From a candidate division NPL-UPA2 bacterium Unc8 (lineage in GTDB: Bacteria > NPL-UPA2): 38,161 nucleotides of DNA. Shown piece by piece: positions 12,367-21,372 of the stretch (positions are counted from its first letter, which is position 1; each line of letters begins with the position of its first letter). The notes below the pieces were generated by a model. It worked only from the letters and a program-made list of their open reading frames with translations. It was not told the origin of the DNA and did no database searches. The stretch covers positions 1 through 38,161 of the forward strand of contig NDHY01000007.1 of the NCBI GenBank assembly GCA_003574845.1. The letters run 5' to 3'. Both the position numbers and the translations under genes were made by a program.

Positions 12367-12788
12367 CAAAGTTAGAAGCAATAGAAAAACAATACCAACG
12401 AGCGATTAAGAGATTTGAAGAAATTTTGGCAGAGAAAAAGAGCGATATTGTCCGCGACTCTGCTATTAAAAGGTTTGAATTTACTTTTGATTTTTCTTGG
12501 AAGATTATCAAGGCATACCTGGAAGAAGAAAAAGGAGTTTCGTGTCGTTCTCCTAAAGAATGTTTTCGGGAGGCTTTTCATCAAGGGCTTATTGATTATG
12601 ATGACCTTTGGCTAAAGATGACTAACTGGCGAAATGAAGCAGTTCATACCTACAGCGAGAAATTTGCCGATACTCTTTATAAAAAACTTCCTGACGCTCT
12701 GAAGCGTTTTCAATTATTGGAAAAGAGAATTCTGCACCAATCACCAATCACTAATTACCATTCACTAAATCCCTTGTCAAATAAGTAA
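12363..12788 (+). CDS. HEPN-domain toxin (HI0074-type nucleotidyltransferase partner)
   Basis: All-helical HEPN protein of 141 residues paired with the MNT gene. The RX4HXY active-site motif is complete: Arg90, His95 and Tyr97 in NWRNEAVHTY. In HEPN/MNT systems the Arg and His form the RNase centre and the Tyr is the residue AMPylated by the antitoxin. Helices before it (DFSWKIIKAYLEE) match the HI0074/NTase substrate-binding family. The C-terminal 17 or so residues (HQSPITNYHSLNPLSNK) are encoded by the heptamer tract at 12735-12769, so they are probably a repeat-derived extension and not part of the fold. Confidence 0.85.
   Translation: MTKLEAIEKQYQRAIKRFEEILAEKKSDIVRDSAIKRFEFTFDFSWKIIKAYLEEEKGVSCRSPKECFREAFHQGLIDYDDLWLKMTNWRNEAVHTYSEKFADTLYKKLPDALKRFQLLEKRILHQSPITNYHSLNPLSNK
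12735..12769. repeat. Heptamer tract inside the 3' end of the HEPN gene
   Basis: Five 7-bp units in register: caccaat twice, cactaat, taccatt, cactaaa. They belong to the family seen at 1-56 and 19705-19774. Here the tract is translated as part of the HEPN C-terminus. Confidence 0.75.
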
Positions 12789-12800
12789 ATCTGTCTTATT

Positions 12801-13766
12801 ATGCTTCAAATGAGAAGAGGATTCGTAACTGTGGTTTGTTTGCTTTCTGTTGCAGTGCTGTCCCAAACCGCAGATGGAGTGATATTTACCGAAGAAGAGG
12901 TCGCCGAGCATGTCAGAATACTCAGGGAAGAAGGCAGGTTCGCCAGAAGATTTTTAATTATTAATGCTGACGATTTTGGAATGTCCACAGATATAAATGC
13001 GGCGATAATTGAAACATTTCAGTATGGAATAATAACCTCGGCAACATTGATGATGCCCGCCCCGGGAATGCATGAGGCAGTTGAATTTTTGAGAGAGAAT
13101 CCACGAGCGGCCGTGGGGCTTCATCTGACATTGACAAGTGAGTGGGAAAACTATGAGTGGGGACCGGTTTTGCCCCCGGAAGAGATTCCCTCGCTCTTGG
13201 AACCTAATACAAAGCACTTCTGGCCTGAAATTTGGCCTCTCCTCCTGCATGCAAACACCGAAGAGGTAGAAAAAGAGATAGAAGCGCAGGTAGCTCTTGC
13301 TCATGAGATGGGCGTAAGTTTTACTCACTTTGACTCTCATATGGGGTGGTCAAACTTTGACTTTATCGTTGGCAGCAGAATGTTTAACGCTATATTCCCC
13401 ATAGTAGAAAGAGAGCGCGTTCCTATAAGGGAGACATTGCCGCTTAGAAGATGGCGGCTAAGAGAAAAAGGTATATGGACCCAAGACCGCATAAATTTTA
13501 CAATTTCATTAACTCCATTATTAGGCAGGCAGAGAGCCAGATTTATTCACGCTTTGAGAAATCTACCTCGCGGCATCACTGAGATAAATTTTCACCCGGC
13601 ACGGGATTCAAAAGAACTGAGAAAAATTTTTTCTGACTGGCAATTTCGCGTCAATGAAAGGGAATTGCTTTTGTGCAAGGAAATAAAGCAAATAATTGAA
13701 GATGAGGGAATAGTTCTCATCAGCTTTGAGCCACTCAAGATACTTTCTCGGGAGAGTGGTGAATGA
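12801..13766 (+). CDS. Exported YdjC/ChbG-family carbohydrate deacetylase
   Basis: ChbG/HpnK (YdjC)-family protein of 321 residues; members are metal-dependent deacetylases of amino- or acetylated sugars. A signal-peptide-like N-terminus (basic RR, then a hydrophobic stretch ending near residue 27) suggests export, unlike cytoplasmic ChbG. Family motifs are IINADDFGMSTDINAAI, AVGLHLTLTSEW and FTHFDSHMGW, supplying the Asp and His metal ligands, plus EINFHPA. ATG 12801 or ATG 12810 could start; neither has a clear ribosome-binding site. It overlaps the alpha-mannosidase gene by 4 bp, so a joint role in glycan breakdown is inferred. Confidence 0.82.
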   Translation: MLQMRRGFVTVVCLLSVAVLSQTADGVIFTEEEVAEHVRILREEGRFARRFLIINADDFGMSTDINAAIIETFQYGIITSATLMMPAPGMHEAVEFLRENPRAAVGLHLTLTSEWENYEWGPVLPPEEIPSLLEPNTKHFWPEIWPLLLHANTEEVEKEIEAQVALAHEMGVSFTHFDSHMGWSNFDFIVGSRMFNAIFPIVERERVPIRETLPLRRWRLREKGIWTQDRINFTISLTPLLGRQRARFIHALRNLPRGITEINFHPARDSKELRKIFSDWQFRVNERELLLCKEIKQIIEDEGIVLISFEPLKILSRESGE

Positions 13767-16441
13767 AAAATAAGCATAAGTTTGAGGAAATCCTTCTTTT
13801 TCCTCATTACCATTTTGATCTGGAGTGGTGGAAGACTAAAGAAGAATACCAGATTGTGATGGAGGAGGTCTTCACCGCTGCTTTTAAATTATTAGAAGAA
13901 TACTCTGAATTTACCTATGTGATTGACCAGGTGGCATCCATAGAGCCGTATTTAAGGAAATATCCCGAAAAGAGAGAAATCCTTAAAAAATATATCAGAA
14001 ATGGCAGGGTGGAAGTTGTTGGCGGCACATGGTCAGCTCCTGATGAGAATCTTCCTTATGGAGAGTCCCTTATCAGGGGATTTATCCTGGGCAGGCATTA
14101 CTTCAGGAGAGAATTTGACACTGAAGTAAAAATTGCCTGGGAAATAGATGAGTTTGGCCACCCTTCTCAACTCCCGCAGATTTTAAGAAAATGTGGGTTT
14201 GATTACTTTGCTTTTTCCCGGGGGATGAAGCCATACGATGCGAAACGCCCTGTGGACTTTTACTGGGAAGCTCCTGATAAGACAAGAATTAAGACACACT
14301 GGATGTGCTGTCATTACATTGGTCTCACCTCTCTCATAGGCGGAAAGCAGAGTTACAAGGCATTTTCCAAAGAGCTTTCATCACGCTTGCAGTATGAAGG
14401 AGAGCGCAGTGGCATGGGAGCCCTTTTTGTCCCCTGTGGCAGTGATTTTACTATTCCTGAGAAAAGCTGGTTGACATCTGTGAAAAGATGGAACCTCGCA
14501 AATAATCCTAAAATAACCTTTGCCACGCCAGTTAGCTATTTTAAGAGGCTTGATACTGAAAAAGGCGATAGTATAGACGTCCACCGTGGGGATTTTAACC
14601 CACTTTTTACCGGGTGTTACACTTCACGCGAGAGGGTTAAAAAACTGTGTCGCCTGTCGCAAAATCTGGCACTCCAGACTGAAACCCTATGTGCAATTGC
14701 AACTGCATTGGGGGGCTTCAATTACCCACAGAAAGCAATAGGAGAGGCATGGGTCAATATCATTGAGAATGATTCTCATGATTCTATCTGCGGCACCGGA
14801 GTGGATAGAGTTTATGTGGATACACTAAAGAGATACAGGATAGCGCTAAACCTTCTGGAGAAAGAGAAAAAAGCGGCAGTAGGCTCTATAGCGAAAAGAA
14901 TTAAGGTAAAGGAAGCGACGGCGGCTTATGCAGTCTTTAATAGTCTTGGCTGGAAGAGGTTGGAGTTGGCTTCATTCCCCGCTCCCGGTAAAGACGAAAC
15001 TTCTTTCTCTGTTACTGATGCTACTGGAGAAGCCCTGCCGGTGCAAATCAATGATGGAGGAGCCCTGGTGTTAACGGAAGTTCCCTCAATGGGGTATAAG
15101 ATTCTCTATGTGCAAAAAAAAGCAAAAAAAAGACCTGACTCTGAAGAAATGCCATTGATTCTGGATAAAGAAAACCTTATTGTGAGCAATAAATTTTACA
15201 CAGCGAAGATATGCCCGGATAGCGGGAACATAAGGAGCTTAAAGATAGAGGGTGGCGGTGAGCTAATCAATAACAGAGAGTTTCTTGCCAATGAACTCCT
15301 TATAGAAGAAGATGCTGGAAATCTCTGGACTATTCATACTGTTGGTAATGCGGCGAGAGAGACAGGAATGGCAAAAGTCAGGATAAAAGAATCAGGAAAC
15401 TTACGTGTAATAATAGAAGTGGAGAGGTCATATCACCACATGTTCGTTAAAAAAGAGATAACCTTTTATGTTCATACCCGGCGCATTGATTTTCTAACCT
15501 CAATTAATTTTAAGGGGAAAGATAAAAAGGTGAAGGTGGTTTTTCCCCTTAATTTGAAAGGCAAAAAACATTATGTTGAAACTCCATTTTGCGTGGAGGA
15601 AAAAGGCGGCGGCGTCTGGTGCGCTCAAAATTTTACTGATGTAACTGACGGCAAAGAAGGTCTGGCTGTTATAAATAGCGGAATTCCGGGATGTGAAATT
15701 AAAGACGATTATCTTGCCTTGAATTTATTCAGGAGTGTCTCTGTCCTTTCTCTTACTTTTCTAAAGTTCATTGTAGAGCATTTCAGAGAAATAATGACTG
15801 CTTTTAAAAAAGTTTATGAATTACAGATAAAATCTATATTTGAGATGGCAATGTATGAGGTTCATGGGCTTTCCTTGCGGCAATGGTCATCTCATGGTTT
15901 ATCGCTCTCCCAAAAACCATCTCCAGTTAACATTCTGGAGCATTTAGCCCCTTATCTTTTGCTCTTCCGGGAAGCGAAGTGCTGGGAAAGAGGGTGGCAT
16001 CATTTTAATTATGCCGCCTACCCCCATAAAGGTGATTTTACCCACGCTGAGTTGCCCTTCAAAGGCTGGGAGTTTAATAATCCACTGGAGGTAATCAAAG
16101 TTGATGTGGGAGATGGCGAGCTGTCAGAGGAAATCTCTCTATTTGAATTGTCGTCGGATGCTATTTTGCTATCAGCAAAAAAGAGCGAAGAAGACGACTC
16201 CCTGATATTACGATGCTACGAACCATACGGAAAAGATAAAAAAAACACCAGAGTAACTATTGGTAACATAAACGGAGTAAAGGATAAATCGCAGTATCTC
16301 AAGGCAGAGAAAGTATCTCTGGATGAAAGGTTGTTATATGAAAAACTCGTCTATGACCCTAACAAATGCGAGGTAAAGCTGCCTCTTTCTGCCTGGGAGA
16401 TTGCGGCACTTAAAATAGATGGACTTACCACTAATAGTTAG
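13763..16441 (+). CDS. Glycoside hydrolase family 38 alpha-mannosidase-like protein
   Basis: Large retaining alpha-mannosidase-type enzyme, 892 residues. Zinc ligands and the nucleophile can be placed by family motifs: His17 and Asp19 in FPHYHFDLEWW, nucleophile Asp129 in AWEIDEFGHP, His339 in ENDSHDSICGTG. GDFNPLFTGCYTSRERVK matches the substrate-site segment. The beta-sandwich half carries LNLFRSV near 654 and NYAAYPHKGDF near 748. Between these lies about 80 residues of helical, hydrophobic sequence (near 665-744) longer than I expect for the family. No signal peptide is evident, so a cytoplasmic site is likely. It follows the deacetylase (ATGA overlap) and overlaps the mutase by 23 bp. 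Confidence 0.88.
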   Translation: MKNKHKFEEILLFPHYHFDLEWWKTKEEYQIVMEEVFTAAFKLLEEYSEFTYVIDQVASIEPYLRKYPEKREILKKYIRNGRVEVVGGTWSAPDENLPYGESLIRGFILGRHYFRREFDTEVKIAWEIDEFGHPSQLPQILRKCGFDYFAFSRGMKPYDAKRPVDFYWEAPDKTRIKTHWMCCHYIGLTSLIGGKQSYKAFSKELSSRLQYEGERSGMGALFVPCGSDFTIPEKSWLTSVKRWNLANNPKITFATPVSYFKRLDTEKGDSIDVHRGDFNPLFTGCYTSRERVKKLCRLSQNLALQTETLCAIATALGGFNYPQKAIGEAWVNIIENDSHDSICGTGVDRVYVDTLKRYRIALNLLEKEKKAAVGSIAKRIKVKEATAAYAVFNSLGWKRLELASFPAPGKDETSFSVTDATGEALPVQINDGGALVLTEVPSMGYKILYVQKKAKKRPDSEEMPLILDKENLIVSNKFYTAKICPDSGNIRSLKIEGGGELINNREFLANELLIEEDAGNLWTIHTVGNAARETGMAKVRIKESGNLRVIIEVERSYHHMFVKKEITFYVHTRRIDFLTSINFKGKDKKVKVVFPLNLKGKKHYVETPFCVEEKGGGVWCAQNFTDVTDGKEGLAVINSGIPGCEIKDDYLALNLFRSVSVLSLTFLKFIVEHFREIMTAFKKVYELQIKSIFEMAMYEVHGLSLRQWSSHGLSLSQKPSPVNILEHLAPYLLLFREAKCWERGWHHFNYAAYPHKGDFTHAELPFKGWEFNNPLEVIKVDVGDGELSEEISLFELSSDAILLSAKKSEEDDSLILRCYEPYGKDKKNTRVTIGNINGVKDKSQYLKAEKVSLDERLLYEKLVYDPNKCEVKLPLSAWEIAALKIDGLTTNS

Positions 16442-17789
16442 CACTTCAGGAATAAGAGGGATAGTTGGAGAGGGGATTACCCCGGAGGTAGTCTCCCGCC
16501 TTGCTGCCTCTTATGCAACAACATTACGCCACCGCCGCGTGGTTTTAGGGTCTGACACTCGTCCGTCCCGGGAAATGTGTCGCCATGCGGTGCTCGCCGG
16601 GCTTATCTCTACAGGATGTGAAATAATTGATATTGGAATTTGCCCCACTCCATCGGTACAGATTATGGTTGATAAATGCGAAGCAGGAGGTGGAATTGCA
16701 ATTACCGCCAGCCATAATCCTGTTCACTGGAATGCTCTCAAGCTCTTTAATGAAAACGGCCTTTTTCTCTCGCACAATCAGTTAGAACGGATTCTGAATA
16801 TTTATCATCAGTCATTGTCCAGGGTTACGGAAGGTGGGATAAAAAGAGCCTCTTTTAGCCGTCTTGGCAAGGTGAGGGAGGAGCACTCAACATTTGATGT
16901 GCATATAGAGAAGATACTTCAGGGTTTAAATGTAGGGCTAATAAGAAAAAAGAAATTTCGGATTGCCCTGGATTGCGTTAATGGCGCCGGCTCTATCATT
17001 ACTCCCATTTTCCTCCGCGAGCTTAACTGCACAATCACAGCGATAAACACGAATCCTCGTGAGGATTTCCCGCATCCACCGGAGCCATCTCCAAAGAATC
17101 TGCAACAGCTTTCTTCTCTGGTTAGAGAAGGCAGGTTTGATGCTGGTTTTGCGCAAGACCCTGATGCCGACAGATTGGCAATTGTCACAGAAGGAGGCAT
17201 TGCCTTAAGCGAGGAATGCTCTATTGTTCTTGCGACAATAGCTGTTCTTGAGGAGAAAAGGGGAGCGGTTGTCGTCAATCTTTCCACCACAAGAGCCATA
17301 GATGACATTGCCGCTGCATTTGGCTGCCCTGTATTCAGGTCAAGAATAGGCGAGAGAAATGTAGTAACGGCAATGAAGAGGCATCGGGCTGTAATTGGTG
17401 GAGAGGGAAGCGGCGGGGTGATATACCCTCGCGTTCACTATGCTCGGGATAGTATGGTAGCAATTGGACTCATTCTCCAACACATGGCAGGGTCCGGCAG
17501 GAAACTTTCTGAAATTGTTGCCTCTCACCCGCGATATCATCTGATAAAACAATATATCCTCTGCGCTCCCGAAAAGAAAGAGAAGCTGCTTGCTGACCTG
17601 AAAGAACAACTAAAAGGAGAAAGGCTTGATGTAAGAGACGGGATTAAGATTATAAGAAAAGATTCCTGGGCGCACATCAGGTCGTCAAAGACCGAGCCGG
17701 CCATCAGGATACTTGCTGAAGCGCCAACCAAAAGAGGAGCAAACGAGCTTTTTAATTTCATCGTTGACAAAATAGAAATGCCTGACTGA
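16419..17789 (+). CDS. Phosphohexomutase (phosphoglucosamine/phosphomannomutase family)
   Basis: Alpha-D-phosphohexomutase of 456 residues interconverting sugar 1- and 6-phosphates. The N-terminal STSGIRGIVGEGITPE, the phosphoserine loop ITASHNPVHWNALK (Ser in TASHNP), the metal site DPDADR, the sugar loop GGEGSGG and the phosphate-binding RSSKTEPAIRI are all present. The TEP loop lacks the usual SGTEP glycine (SKTEP), as in archaeal-type mutases. Substrate (glucosamine, mannose or glucose phosphate) cannot be fixed from sequence. Overlap with the GH38 gene suggests use of released mannose, but a GlmM role in cell-wall synthesis is equally possible. Confidence 0.88.
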   Translation: MDLPLIVSTSGIRGIVGEGITPEVVSRLAASYATTLRHRRVVLGSDTRPSREMCRHAVLAGLISTGCEIIDIGICPTPSVQIMVDKCEAGGGIAITASHNPVHWNALKLFNENGLFLSHNQLERILNIYHQSLSRVTEGGIKRASFSRLGKVREEHSTFDVHIEKILQGLNVGLIRKKKFRIALDCVNGAGSIITPIFLRELNCTITAINTNPREDFPHPPEPSPKNLQQLSSLVREGRFDAGFAQDPDADRLAIVTEGGIALSEECSIVLATIAVLEEKRGAVVVNLSTTRAIDDIAAAFGCPVFRSRIGERNVVTAMKRHRAVIGGEGSGGVIYPRVHYARDSMVAIGLILQHMAGSGRKLSEIVASHPRYHLIKQYILCAPEKKEKLLADLKEQLKGERLDVRDGIKIIRKDSWAHIRSSKTEPAIRILAEAPTKRGANELFNFIVDKIEMPD

Positions 17790-17800
17790 AGGCTATTAGA

Positions 17801-17835
17801 GAGGCACAGAGGCACAGAGGCACAGAGGCACAGAG
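17801..17835. repeat. Octamer tract GAGGCACA x4
   Basis: Four exact copies of gaggcaca followed by gag, starting 11 bp after the mutase stop. A near-identical tract lies after the SDR gene at 33658-33689. Confidence 0.85.
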
Positions 17836-17840
17836 AAGCC

Positions 17841-17882
17841 TAAACTCTAAATACGAAACTCGAAACAAACTCAAAACTCAAA
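17841..17882. repeat. Heptamer tract, TAAACTC/GAAACTC family
   Basis: Six 7-bp units in register: taaactc, taaatac, gaaactc, gaaacaa, actcaaa, actcaaa. It directly follows the octamer tract. Confidence 0.65.
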
Positions 17883-17942
17883 TGACCGAAATTCAAGACG
17901 TAGTTTTGGTTATTTGGATTTGGAACATTTGAATTTATTTAG

Positions 17943-17961
17943 CCCTGAATCAAGTTCAGGG
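17943..17961. repeat. Palindrome CCCTGAA-n5-TTCAGGG
   Basis: A perfect 7-bp stem with a 5-nt loop lies in the convergent gap. The following agggttt and actggtg units (17987-18008) are again short-period repeats. No strong T-run follows on either strand, so a palindromic repeat is more likely than a terminator. Confidence 0.5.
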
Positions 17962-18033
17962 TAGGGTTTAGGGTTTGTAATTGATGACTGGTGCACTGGT
18001 GACTGGTGCTCTATTTTGAAAACAAGGAAGACT

Positions 18034-18064
18034 CAGGAAAAGGGAACAAAACAGGAAAAGGGAA
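18034..18064. repeat. Direct repeat CAGGAAAAGGGAA x2
   Basis: The 13-bp sequence occurs at 18034-18046 and 18052-18064 (period 18). It lies just upstream of a GTGTGGAGACCTGACCCC segment related to the repeat at 11804-11841. Confidence 0.5.
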
Positions 18065-18084
18065 TAATTTTTTTACGGTCGTAA

Positions 18085-18405
18085 TATGTCAAGTGTGGAG
18101 ACCTGACCCCGTTATTATTCAAAGGAGGGCTGAAGTCGCTCTATCAGGAATTAAATGAAATCCATCCTTTACCAAAAGAACTCTTTTCTCGCACTGTCTC
18201 AGATTCAATAAGTGATTATTACTGTCAGCATGGCCTGGTCAAGACCTATTCTGCCCTGGACAATGCTTACCGCAGTGGCACTTTTAAGGCTCAAAAAATT
18301 AACCGCCACTTCCGCCTGAGACTGCCTTCCATTCTAATGGGAGTCGCCGGCTATTATATCCCCCGGTTACCTTACAATCTGTGGAAACTGCTCAGAGAGT
18401 CTTAG
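18085..18405 (+). pseudogene. Start-less open frame, unrecognised protein fragment
   Basis: An open frame of 106 codons ending in TAG at 18403 has no ATG, GTG or TTG until near its end, so it is probably the 3' remnant of a gene. The translated end reads GYYIPRLPYNLWKLLRES, and an inner part reads SISDYYCQHGLVKTYSALDN. I do not recognise the family. The composition looks protein-like (few rare codons, mixed hydrophobic and charged residues). The rest of the 638-bp gap between 17790 and 18427 holds only the repeats listed separately. Confidence 0.35.
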
Positions 18406-18427
18406 CAGAGGCACAAAGGCTAATAGG

Positions 18428-19774
<1,347 letters not shown>

Positions 19775-19775
19775 C

Positions 19776-21008
19776 TTAAGGAGGAGTGACAGTAAGTATT
19801 TTTCTTGCTTGCTCAGGATAGCAAGCAATAAATTTTAGCTCGTCGTTTGTAAGCGGCTTCTGGGTGTGAACATTTGCATAGCGAACAAGCTCCAGAATCT
19901 TTACTGCTTCAGCGTCACTGTGGAACTCTACCTCTAATTTGTCGTAAATGTTGCGGAATCCCTTGATGCCGCTGTACTCCCCAGCAGTAATTTTACGCCC
20001 TGTATCCACAAGCTCGGGCTCCCCCCTGCCCAACTCCCTGAAATCGTAGAGCTCATAATTCCTGCTATCCTTAAGAGCGCCGTCAGCGTGAATGCCAGAT
20101 TCATGGGCAAAGGCATTCTCTCCCACCCCCACCTGGTTTATGGGAATAGGAATACCAAAGGCATAGGATGCATATTTGCTAATCTTCCAGGATTTTGAAA
20201 TGTCAATCCTTTCATCAAGAAAATACTTGTTTTCCATTCCGCTTGACCTTTTTACTGCTAAAATAACAGAAAGCAAATCAGCATTTCCTGCCCGCTCACC
20301 CATACCATTGATTGAGGTATTAATATAGGCATCTACCCCTGCATCAATTGCTCCCTTTGCTCCGGCGACAGAGCAGGCAACAGCCATGCCAAGGTCATTA
20401 TGGCAGTGAAGTTCAATAGGAATCTTAACTGCCTTAACAAGGTTTCCTATTCTCTGATAGATAGTAAATGGATCATTGTATCCAAGAGTATCACAGTATC
20501 TAAAGCGGCTTGCCCCCTCATCACGGGCAGCTTTTGCAAACTTGATGAGGTATTTGTCATTAGTGCGCGAGGCATCCTCCGCATTAACTCCAACCGTTTC
20601 TGCTCCTAATTTTTTTGCTTCTCTCACAGCATTAACCATCATTTTTAATATATCACTACGATTCTTACGACCCTCGAACTTGCCCTTAATCATCTGGTCT
20701 GAGGTTGATATTGAAATGTTGACATGCTTGATATTGGTTAAACGAAAAGATTTTGTAATCTCCCTGATGATTACCGGGCACCAACCCCCTAAAATCATTG
20801 GGCTGATAACTCCCATCTCAGCAAGCTCCAGGTTTGCATTTACATAGTTTATCTCATGATTTGTGTATGGAAACCCGAGCTCGCTCTGATAAACGCCCAT
20901 TTTATTTAAGAAAATATTAATTATTGTCTTCTCGAGTTTTGCCAATCCCAACCTTGATGTTTGTACTCCATCCCGGTTCGTCACATCAATAATGTATATC
21001 TTATTCAT
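19776..21008 (-). CDS. Homocitrate synthase / isopropylmalate synthase family acyltransferase (possible Re-citrate synthase)
   Basis: DRE-TIM metallolyase condensing an acetyl-CoA-type donor with a 2-oxoacid, 410 residues from ATG 21008 with AGGAAAGGA upstream. The entry motif is IIDVTNRDGVQT where most relatives have DTTLRDGEQ; Arg12 and Asp13 are kept. Metal ligands lie in IELHCHNDLGMAVA, and GMGERAGNADL and GENAFAHESGIHADG are conserved. It lacks the long C-terminal leucine-sensing domain of LeuA. Homocitrate synthase is the usual database label; an alternative from family knowledge is Re-citrate synthase, which falls in the same superfamily. Neighbouring leuA and ilv genes indicate an amino-acid or 2-oxoacid context. 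Confidence 0.75.
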   Translation of the reverse strand: MNKIYIIDVTNRDGVQTSRLGLAKLEKTIINIFLNKMGVYQSELGFPYTNHEINYVNANLELAEMGVISPMILGGWCPVIIREITKSFRLTNIKHVNISISTSDQMIKGKFEGRKNRSDILKMMVNAVREAKKLGAETVGVNAEDASRTNDKYLIKFAKAARDEGASRFRYCDTLGYNDPFTIYQRIGNLVKAVKIPIELHCHNDLGMAVACSVAGAKGAIDAGVDAYINTSINGMGERAGNADLLSVILAVKRSSGMENKYFLDERIDISKSWKISKYASYAFGIPIPINQVGVGENAFAHESGIHADGALKDSRNYELYDFRELGRGEPELVDTGRKITAGEYSGIKGFRNIYDKLEVEFHSDAEAVKILELVRYANVHTQKPLTNDELKFIACYPEQARKILTVTPP

Positions 21009-21036
21009 TGAGAGTCCTTTCCTCAATAGATTTGCA

Positions 21037-21071
21037 TAAAAGTAGCGGGGCACACCTCTCGCCCCGCTACT
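21037..21071 (-). terminator. Hairpin with short T-run upstream of the homocitrate synthase-like gene
   Basis: A perfect 11-bp GC-rich stem (21041-21051 with 21061-21071) around a 9-nt loop is followed on the minus strand by TTTT. It ends about 30 nt before the start codon at 21008, an attenuator-like position. It could also be a palindromic repeat. Confidence 0.45.
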
Positions 21072-21079
21072 AAGTTAAC

Positions 21080-21177
21080 CCCGCCCTCTATGCTAAATGT
21101 ATTAATTTCCTTATGCTTAGAGAGCGGGATAACTTCCATTAAAGCTTCCTAAACATAGGAATTTGAGAAATTCCTAT
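21080..21177 (-). other. Structured non-coding segment with two inverted repeats
   Basis: An imperfect stem (cccgccctcta at 21080-21090 with tagagagcggg at 21118-21128) and a perfect 10-bp stem (21155-21164 with 21168-21177, 3-nt loop) lie between the small protein gene and the hairpin at 21041. Together they suggest a structured leader or a composite repeat. No recognised riboswitch consensus was found. Confidence 0.4.
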
Positions 21178-21206
21178 ATACATAGGATGACTCTAAAGCC
21201 ATCTCC

Positions 21207-21329
21207 TTATTTTTTCTTCTTCCTCCTGCCGCGAGCCATCTTCGCCCGTGAGATATCTCCAGCCTTGTCAACATAGTAAAGATACCCCTCTTCCCTCTTT
21301 ACACCAACTTTGGTTACTTTCTCTGCCAT
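21207..21329 (-). CDS. Small basic protein, 40 residues, conserved-looking
   Basis: A short gene translating to MAEKVTKVGVKREEGYLYYV followed by DKAGDISRAKMARGRRKKKK. The start ATG at 21329 has a perfect anti-16S match, GGAGGTGA, at seven-base spacing, one of the strongest in the window. The core VGVKREEGYLYYVDKAGDISRAKMARG resembles, from memory, small proteins annotated as hypothetical in several bacterial phyla. The tail is strongly basic, consistent with nucleic-acid or ribosome association, but no function is known to me. It lies 43 bp downstream of leuA in the same orientation. Confidence 0.75.
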   Translation of the reverse strand: MAEKVTKVGVKREEGYLYYVDKAGDISRAKMARGRRKKKK

Positions 21330-21372
21330 CTCTAAATCACCTCCCTATATTAGGTTTAAAACCAGTAATGGC

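Noticed and set aside
21041..21128. T-box riboswitch before the homocitrate synthase-like gene
   Set aside because: Hairpins are present, but the conserved T-box core sequence (AGGGTGGnACCGCG) could not be found.
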